DNA from: Pseudomonadota bacterium
Lineage (GTDB): Bacteria; Pseudomonadota; Gammaproteobacteria; Burkholderiales; Rhodocyclaceae
Length of the DNA stretch: 11,343 bases
Direction: 5' to 3'
NCBI GenBank assembly: GCA_009778425.1
Contig: WRJU01000210.1
Coordinates: 1-11,343 of the forward strand
The notes under the pieces are model-generated. The model had not been told where the DNA came from and did no database searches. It saw only the letters and a list, made by a program, of their open reading frames with translations. The position numbers and the translations under genes are program-made. Positions within the stretch are counted from its first letter, which is position 1. Every line of letters begins with the position of its first letter. Below, piece after piece: positions 5,850 to 11,343 of this stretch.

Positions 5850-6770
5850 CTAGGTTGATGGCGCTGCAAGAGAGGAAGAGTCTAGCAATCGCTTCGGCCA
5901 TAACCGACCGTCTTCTTTCCACTGCCCAAGCCCCAGAAACCTATCCGGGCCGTATAGCCGGACGCAATCTTCAGAGATTTTTTGCAGACGAAGCGGCTGG
6001 CCTTGCAAAATCAGCCGTGCGGCGGCGCTTTCGAGTTCGAGTTTCGGGAAGCCTTTCAGCAGCGCGTCGACCGGAGCCAACAGGGTATCGCGTTGCGCCG
6101 GGGCGGTGGACTCGATCATATCGAGGGTGAGGCTGCCCGATAAATCGAAATCTCCGATGCGGGTACGCCGCAGGGTATCGAGATGCGCGCCGCAGCCCAG
6201 AGCCGCGCCGATGTCCATCGCCAGGCTGCGGATGTAAGTCCCTTTACTACATGCGACCCGGAGGGTGAAGCGGTCTTTTTGAAACGCGAGCAGCGAGAGT
6301 TCGGTGATCGTCACGCGCCGAGGGGCACGTTCGAGTTCGATTCCGGCGCGGGCGTATTCATAAAGAGGCTTGCCGTCGCGTTTGAGCGCCGAATACATCG
6401 GCGGCGTTTGTTCGATTTCGCCGGTGAAGCGCGTCAGTACCGCGCGCAGTTGGGTCTCAATGACGGCGACGGGCTGAACGGACAGCACCGTGCCTTCGGC
6501 GTCCCCCGTGTCGGTCTGGATGCCGAGTTTGACTCCTGCTTCATAGACTTTGTCGGCGTTGAGCAACATTTGCGAAAACTTGGTCGCTTCACCAAAGGTG
6601 AGCGGCAGCAAGCCGCTTGCCATTGGGTCTAGGGTTCCGGTGTGGCCGGCCTTGCGCGCGGCAAAGAGCCTTCGCGCGGTTTGCAGCGCCGCGTTGGAGG
6701 TAATTCCGGCAGGTTTGTCGAGCAGCAGCACACCGTCGACGGCGCGGCGAAGGGTTGGTGCGGCAGGCAT
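5850..6770 (-). CDS. truB: tRNA pseudouridine(55) synthase
   Basis: This 306-residue enzyme converts U55 in the T-arm of tRNAs to pseudouridine. LLLDKPAGITSN (residues 15-26) is followed by the catalytic motif GHTGTLDPMASGLLP, with the nucleophile Asp48 in the same position as in E. coli TruB. YEAGVKLGIQTDTGDAEG and GTYIRSLAMDIG are further family signatures, and a short C-terminal PUA-like region follows. ATG 6770 lies nine bases after the rbfA stop with no visible Shine-Dalgarno (the spacer is pyrimidine-rich), so translation is probably coupled to rbfA. It is the last gene of the nusA-infB-rbfA-truB operon in this window and converges on parE. Confidence 0.97.
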   Translation of the reverse strand: MPAAPTLRRAVDGVLLLDKPAGITSNAALQTARRLFAARKAGHTGTLDPMASGLLPLTFGEATKFSQMLLNADKVYEAGVKLGIQTDTGDAEGTVLSVQPVAVIETQLRAVLTRFTGEIEQTPPMYSALKRDGKPLYEYARAGIELERAPRRVTITELSLLAFQKDRFTLRVACSKGTYIRSLAMDIGAALGCGAHLDTLRRTRIGDFDLSGSLTLDMIESTAPAQRDTLLAPVDALLKGFPKLELESAAARLILQGQPLRLQKISEDCVRLYGPDRFLGLGQWKEDGRLWPKRLLDSSSLAAPST

Positions 6771-6779
6771 TGGGGGAAA

Positions 6780-7178
6780 TCAGTGATCAGCGCGCGGATT
6801 TTCGTCCGTGGCCTGAGCGCGGGCGGTGTCTTCGCGCACGGTCTGGTCGATCAACTGCGACAGGCGAGAGCCTTCTTCCACGGAGCGGTCGTAGTGGAAG
6901 TGCAGTTCGGGCAAGGTGTGGATGCGGATTCTCTTGCCGAGTTCACGGCGCAGGAAACCGCTCGCGTGCCGCAGTCCTTCGAGGATTCCCGGAACGCTGT
7001 CGACGCCGCCCATCGCGGTGAAGAATACTTTTGCGTGGGCGTAATCGGGGGTGAGTTCGACATCGGTCAACGAGACGAAACTCACCCTGGGGTCTTTGAC
7101 CTCCTGCCGAATCAGTTCGGCCAGTTCGCGGTGGATTTGCCCGGCTACGCGCTGGCCGCGCGAGAACTCTTTCGGCAT
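6780..7178 (-). CDS. rbfA: 30S ribosome-binding factor A
   Basis: This 132-residue protein helps mature the 5' end of 16S rRNA in the 30S subunit and supports cold growth. It has the type II KH-like fold: an N-terminal RVAGQIHRELAELIRQEVKDPR, the strand region VSLTDVELTPDYAHAKVFF, and the Ala72-Ser73-Gly74 inter-helix kink in RHASGFLRRELGKR. The C-terminal 20 or so residues (TARAQATDENPRADH) are polar and variable. Three bases separate ATG 7178 from the infB stop, so the two are co-transcribed and probably translationally coupled. Length is normal and nothing is missing. Confidence 0.96.
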   Translation of the reverse strand: MPKEFSRGQRVAGQIHRELAELIRQEVKDPRVSFVSLTDVELTPDYAHAKVFFTAMGGVDSVPGILEGLRHASGFLRRELGKRIRIHTLPELHFHYDRSVEEGSRLSQLIDQTVREDTARAQATDENPRADH

Positions 7179-7181
7179 CGT

Positions 7182-10130
7182 TCAGAGCGTCCTCGCCACT
7201 TCGCGGATCTCAAACACTTCGAGCTGGTCGCCCGACTGGATGTCGTTGTAGCCACGGAGTTGGAGGCCGCATTCATATCCGGCCTTGACTTCCTTGGCGT
7301 CGTCCTTGAAGCGTTTGAGCGATTCGAGTTCGCCCGCCCAGATGACAGTGTGGTTGCGTAGCAGCCTGATGGAAGAGCCCCGTCGTATCGCCCCTTCGAG
7401 TACGTAGCAGCCTGCCACCGAACCCACTTTGGAGATGGCGAAAACCTGACGGATTTCGACCATGCCGATGACTTCCTCGCGTTTTTCCGGGGAAAGCATG
7501 CCGGAAAGGGCCGCTTTCACTTCGTCGACGGCATCGTAGATGATGTCGTAGTAGCGGATGTCGACGCCGAAGTTTTCGGCAAGTTTTCGCGCGCTGCTGT
7601 CGGCACGGGTGTTGAAGCCGATGATGACCGCGCCCGAGGCTTGCGCAAGGTTGACGTCGGACTCGGTGATCGCGCCCACTCCGGCGTGGATGACTTGTAC
7701 GCGCACTTCATCGGTGGAGAGTTTTTGCAGGGATTGCGACAGGGCTTCCTGCGAGCCTTGTACGTCGGCCTTGATGATGAGGGTCAGGCTTCTGGTCTCG
7801 CCTTCGCCGATTTGCTCGAACATGTTTTCGAGTTTGGCGGCCTGTTGCCTGGCAAGTTTGACGTCGCGGAACTTGCCCTGACGGAAAAGGGCGATTTCGC
7901 GCGCTTTCTTTTCGTCGGCAAGCACGATGGCTTCGTCGCCCGCCGCCGGGACGTCCGAGAGGCCGAGGATTTCGACCGGGATGGCGGGGCCGGCTTCGTC
8001 GATATTTTTGCCGCTCTCATCGAGCATGGCGCGAATGCGGCCAAAGGTGGCTCCGGCAAGGATGACATCTCCACGGCGCAGCGTTCCGGACTGGATGAGG
8101 AGCGAGGCGACCGGGCCGCGCCCCTTGTCCAGCCTCGCTTCGACGATCAGCCCCTTGGCCGGGGAGTCGACCGGAGCCTTGAGTTCGAGCACGTCGGCCT
8201 GGAGCAGGACGGATTCGAGCAACTCGTCGACCCCCGCGCCGCTCTTGGCGGAGACCGCCGCGAAGAGGATGTCGCCGCCGTATTCTTCCGGCACGATTTC
8301 TTCGGCAATGAGTTCCTGTTTGACTTTTTCGATGTTGGCCGCCGGTTTGTCGATCTTGGTAATGGCGACGACGACGGGAACCCCTGCAGCCTTGGCGTGG
8401 TGGATGGCCTCGCGCGTCTGAGGCATTACACCGTCATCGGCAGCGACAACGAGAATGACAATATCGGTGGCTTGCGCGCCGCGCGCACGCATGGCGGTAA
8501 ACGCTTCGTGACCGGGGGTATCAAGGAAGGTAATCATACCGCGCGGGGTTTCCACATGGTATGCGCCGATGTGCTGGGTGATGCCGCCCGTCTCCCCCGC
8601 CGCCACCTTGGAGCGGCGAATGAAGTCCAGCAGCGAGGTTTTGCCGTGGTCGACGTGACCCATGACCGTGACGACCGGCGCGCGCGGAAGGATTGCGTAG
8701 TCTTTGTGCTCGTCATGCTCGGCCAGGAAGGCGTCGGGGTCGTCGAGCTTGGCAGCCAGCGCCTTGTGCCCCAGGTCTTCGACGACGATCATCGCCGTTT
8801 CCTGGTCGAGGATTTGATTGATCGTCACCATCATGCCCATTTTCATCAGGGACTTGATGACCTCGGCAGCCTTGACGGCCATTTTGTGGGCAAGGTCGGC
8901 TACGGTGATGGTCTCCGGCACATGCACTTCGCGCACGATGGGCTCGCTCGGTGCCTGGAAAGCGGCGCGTTCTTCAGCATGGCTGCCGCCATGACGTCCA
9001 CCGTGCCGCCCGCCTCCCTTGGCTCCGCGCCAAGCATTGCCGGTCGCTGCGCTCCCGGCATCGCCACGGGTTTTGATGTTGCCACGGCGTTTGTTGCTGC
9101 TTTCGCTGTCGCGGGTGTTGGCACCCGCGACAGCATCACGGGCGGGTTTTTCGCGGGCAGGTTTGCTCTCGCCGCTCTTGGCCGGGCGGTGCAGCGTACC
9201 CGAAGTGCTTTTCTTGGCCGAGGCCGGTTTAGTTGCGGCGGGCGCAGCAGGGGCGGCCTTGGGTTGTTGCGCGGCGCGCAGGCGGGCTTCTTCTTCCTGT
9301 CGGCGGATTTCAGCGGCGGTCTTGGCGGCGGCTTCACGTTCCTGGCGGGCGCGCAGATCGGCCTGTTGCCGTTCGCGCAACTCACGCGAGCGGCGCGATT
9401 CCTGTTCGCGTGCGGCGAGTTCTTCTTCGCTCAGGATGCGGGTAATGGCGGGTTCGCCCGGTGGCGGCTCGCTTCGTTTCTGGCGGCTGGCGGGTTTGCC
9501 TGGAGCCACCGATTTGTCTTCCCGTACAGCTTTTTTGGGGGTTCCGGCAGATGCCCGCGCTTTTTTCGGCGCGGGCTTTTCGGCAGCGGGCGCGGGGGGG
9601 TCAGCGGGAACCGATGCGGTTTCGGTTTCGGTTTCGGTTTCAGTTTCCGTTTTGGTTTCGGACTCGGTCTCGGAAACCGGAGCCAAAACCGTTTCGGGAG
9701 GCGGCAGGTGAGAGAGCTGGACGCCTGCAGCGGATTCCGATTCCGGCGTGGGCGCAGGAGCAATTTGAGGCTCGGCGGGTTCGAGTTTCGGCGTGGCAGC
9801 GGGGATTGCTTCAGGTGCAGCAGCCTCAGCCACTTCGTCACGCTTGACGAAGACGCGCTTCTTGCGGACTTCCACTTGTACCGTGCGGGCGCGGCCCGTC
9901 GAGTCGGTAGAGCGAATTTCGGAAGTCTGCTTACGGGTCAGGGTGATCTTGCCTTTTTTGGCGCTGCCGTGCGACTCGCGCAGGTATTCGAGCAGACGCG
10001 ATTTGTCCTGCTCGGTGAGCAAATCCTGTTCGTCGGACTTGTCGACTCCGGCGCGCTTGAGTTGCTCCAGCAACGCCGCTGTCGGCATTTTCAGTTCGCC
10101 TGCGAACTGGGTGACGCTTATTCCTTCCAT
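7182..10130 (-). CDS. infB: Translation initiation factor IF-2
   Basis: This 982-residue GTPase brings fMet-tRNA to the 30S subunit and promotes subunit joining. An IF2_N module occupies residues 1-50, followed by a long charged Ala/Glu/Lys/Arg/Pro linker. A second IF2_N module follows (about 410-460, ITVADLAHKMAVKAAEVIKS). The G domain has G1 GHVDHGKT (491-498), the GGITQHIGAY switch, G3 DTPGH (537-541), G4 TKID (591-594) and G5 SAK (627-629). The beta-barrel and fMet-tRNA-binding C2 region complete the protein to residue 982. The length is typical of betaproteobacteria. G4 has Thr where NKID is usual, a variant tolerated in many GTPases. The linker contains a Thr-Glu run coded by hexanucleotide repeats. 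ATG 10130 is 16 bases after the nusA stop, with a modest AGGG-containing site upstream. Confidence 0.97.
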   Translation of the reverse strand: MEGISVTQFAGELKMPTAALLEQLKRAGVDKSDEQDLLTEQDKSRLLEYLRESHGSAKKGKITLTRKQTSEIRSTDSTGRARTVQVEVRKKRVFVKRDEVAEAAAPEAIPAATPKLEPAEPQIAPAPTPESESAAGVQLSHLPPPETVLAPVSETESETKTETETETETETASVPADPPAPAAEKPAPKKARASAGTPKKAVREDKSVAPGKPASRQKRSEPPPGEPAITRILSEEELAAREQESRRSRELRERQQADLRARQEREAAAKTAAEIRRQEEEARLRAAQQPKAAPAAPAATKPASAKKSTSGTLHRPAKSGESKPAREKPARDAVAGANTRDSESSNKRRGNIKTRGDAGSAATGNAWRGAKGGGRHGGRHGGSHAEERAAFQAPSEPIVREVHVPETITVADLAHKMAVKAAEVIKSLMKMGMMVTINQILDQETAMIVVEDLGHKALAAKLDDPDAFLAEHDEHKDYAILPRAPVVTVMGHVDHGKTSLLDFIRRSKVAAGETGGITQHIGAYHVETPRGMITFLDTPGHEAFTAMRARGAQATDIVILVVAADDGVMPQTREAIHHAKAAGVPVVVAITKIDKPAANIEKVKQELIAEEIVPEEYGGDILFAAVSAKSGAGVDELLESVLLQADVLELKAPVDSPAKGLIVEARLDKGRGPVASLLIQSGTLRRGDVILAGATFGRIRAMLDESGKNIDEAGPAIPVEILGLSDVPAAGDEAIVLADEKKAREIALFRQGKFRDVKLARQQAAKLENMFEQIGEGETRSLTLIIKADVQGSQEALSQSLQKLSTDEVRVQVIHAGVGAITESDVNLAQASGAVIIGFNTRADSSARKLAENFGVDIRYYDIIYDAVDEVKAALSGMLSPEKREEVIGMVEIRQVFAISKVGSVAGCYVLEGAIRRGSSIRLLRNHTVIWAGELESLKRFKDDAKEVKAGYECGLQLRGYNDIQSGDQLEVFEIREVARTL
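9617..9658. repeat. Hexanucleotide repeat inside infB (CGGTTT on plus strand)
   Basis: Four perfect CGGTTT units (9617-9640) are followed by three one- or two-base variants (CAGTTT, CCGTTT, TGGTTT) and then more degenerate units to about 9670. On the coding strand the array encodes alternating Thr-Glu, with one Lys, in the flexible linker of IF-2. Units of six bases can vary in number without breaking the frame. Confidence 0.85.
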
Positions 10131-10146
10131 ATCTGCATCCCTATCT

Positions 10147-11343
10147 TCATTCCTGCTCGAACCAGTGCGCGCGCGCAGCCGAGATCAGTGCGCCGGCGCG
10201 TTCCGTGGCAATGCCGGTCAGTTCGACCAGTTCATCGGCAGCGAGATCGGCCAGGTCGTCGCGGGTCCGGATGCCGTGGACAGCGAGCTTGCCCGCCAGT
10301 GCCTTGTCCATGCCGTCCAGGGCGAGCAGGTCATCGGCAATGCCTTCGATCTGTTCTTCGGTGACGATGGCTTCGGTCAGCAGCACATCGCGCGCGCGGT
10401 TGCGCAGTTCATTGACGGTGGCTTCGTCGAAATCCTCGATTTCGAGCATCTCGGCCAAGGGCACGTAGGCAATTTCTTCGAGCGAGGAAAAACCTTCTTC
10501 GATCAGGATGTTGGCAACGTCTTCGTCAACATCGAGCTTGTCCATGAAAAGCGCCCGCAGTTCGCCGCGTTCCTGCTCGGTACGAGCGGCGGATTCCTGT
10601 TCGCTCATCAGGTTGATCGTCCAGCCGGTCAGTTCAGAGGCGAGCTTGACGTTCTGGCCGTTGCGCCCGATGGCGATGGCCAGGTTGGCCTCATCGACTA
10701 CCACGTCCATCGCGTGCGCTTCTTCATCGACGACGATGGAGACGGCTTCGGCGGGCTGGAGGGCTGCAATGACAAACTGCGCCGGATCGGACGACCAGAC
10801 GATGATGTCGATCTGCTCGCTGCTGATTTCGTCGCGCACCGCCGTGACCCGCGAACCGCGCAAGCCGACGCAGGTTCCCACCGGGTCGATGCGCTGGTCG
10901 TTTGCCTTGACGGCAATCTTGGCGCGCAGGCCGGGGTCGCGGGCGCAAGCCTTTATTTCAAGCAGACCGTCCTCGATTTCGGGTACTTCCAGTTCAAAAA
11001 GTTTCATCAGGAATTCGGGTACGGTGCGCGACAGGATCAGTTGCGGGCCGCGTACGCCACGGTCGATCTTGAGCAGGTAAGCCTTGACCCGGTCGCCGGA
11101 GCGCAGGTTTTCGCGCGGGATTTGCTGGTCGCGCGGTAGCACCGCCTCCATGCGACCCACTTCGATGATCGCGTTGCCGCGTTCGACGCGCTTGATCGTG
11201 CCGGAGACGAGGAATTCCTCGCGCTCCAGAAAATCGTTCAACACCTGTTCGCGTTCGGCATCGCGGATTCTTTGCAGGATCACCTGTTTGGCGGCTTGCG
11301 CGCCGATGCGCCCGAAGTCGATGGGTTCGAGCGGTTCTTCGAT
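10147..11343 (-). CDS. nusA: Transcription termination/antitermination factor NusA, N-terminus outside window
   Basis: The frame is open through the last base of the window, so 398 C-terminal residues are visible. The N-terminal RNA-polymerase-binding domain is missing only because of the window edge. The GTG that could be read as a start at 11283 is an internal valine in the conserved AAKQVILQRIRDAERE. In order come the S1 domain (visible residues about 45-107), KH1 with GLRGSR (160-165) and KH2 with GRNGQN (226-231). Two C-terminal helix-hairpin-helix-like acidic repeats follow (about 265-320 and 335-395). NusA binds nascent RNA and RNA polymerase to modulate pausing, termination and rRNA antitermination. 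It leads the infB-rbfA-truB operon; rimP would be expected upstream, beyond the window. Confidence 0.97.
   Translation of the reverse strand: MEEPLEPIDFGRIGAQAAKQVILQRIRDAEREQVLNDFLEREEFLVSGTIKRVERGNAIIEVGRMEAVLPRDQQIPRENLRSGDRVKAYLLKIDRGVRGPQLILSRTVPEFLMKLFELEVPEIEDGLLEIKACARDPGLRAKIAVKANDQRIDPVGTCVGLRGSRVTAVRDEISSEQIDIIVWSSDPAQFVIAALQPAEAVSIVVDEEAHAMDVVVDEANLAIAIGRNGQNVKLASELTGWTINLMSEQESAARTEQERGELRALFMDKLDVDEDVANILIEEGFSSLEEIAYVPLAEMLEIEDFDEATVNELRNRARDVLLTEAIVTEEQIEGIADDLLALDGMDKALAGKLAVHGIRTRDDLADLAADELVELTGIATERAGALISAARAHWFEQE

Noticed and set aside
7641..10364. 907-codon open frame on the plus strand opposite infB
   Set aside because: It is exactly antisense to an unmistakable IF-2 gene. 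Its translation is a low-complexity Gly/Arg/Phe/Asp mix produced by the GC-rich codon pattern, with no family resemblance.
9793..11139. 448-codon plus-strand frame opposite infB and nusA
   Set aside because: It spans the boundary of two real genes on the other strand and shows no domain or start signal.

Overview
The window joins an accessory segment (about 1-3600) to a highly conserved housekeeping block (about 3700-11343). The block on the minus strand, nusA-infB-rbfA-truB in transcription order, converges on parE. The arrangement, the IF-2 and NusA sequences and the GC-rich coding fit a Betaproteobacterium, possibly of the Rhodocyclales type. That placement comes from family knowledge, not a database search. 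The left part is visibly less GC-rich, with strongly AT-rich intergenic stretches.

Left region, plus strand. Two consecutive paralogous tetratricopeptide-repeat proteins come first. One is cut by the window start and carries a transmembrane anchor; the other is a lipoprotein. After a 165-base AT-rich gap containing a good sigma70-type promoter (2183-2211) comes the most interesting gene, a 245-residue protein at 2251-2988. Its C-terminal 165 residues are a Tae4-family type VI secretion peptidoglycan amidase with complete catalytic residues (Cys129, His211, Asp222) and the family disulfide pair (Cys220/Cys224). Its N-terminal 80 residues are a biotinyl/lipoyl-type domain that still has a lysine at the lipoylation position (Asp43-Lys44). 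I know of no described effector with this architecture. No recognisable Tai4 immunity gene lies beside it. Converging on it from the minus strand is a BrnT/BrnA toxin-antitoxin operon with a perfect 14-bp palindrome just upstream of the toxin start.

Right region. parE (topoisomerase IV subunit B) runs on the plus strand from 3733 to 5709 and meets the 3' end of truB across a 140-base convergent spacer. On the minus strand the transcription/translation operon is tightly packed: nusA (5' end outside the window), then infB after 16 bases, rbfA after 3 and truB after 9. These genes supply a transcription elongation/antitermination factor, initiation factor IF-2, a 30S maturation factor and the tRNA psi55 synthase. 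They look intact. Minor oddities are a hexanucleotide repeat encoding a Thr-Glu run in the IF-2 linker and a TKID rather than NKID G4 motif.

Working model for the left part (inference): an accessory cassette inserted next to parE, carrying an antibacterial cell-wall effector, envelope TPR proteins of unknown role that might protect the producer or help in export, and a toxin-antitoxin pair. No type VI structural gene (hcp, vgrG, PAAR, tss) lies in the window, so the delivery route is unproven.
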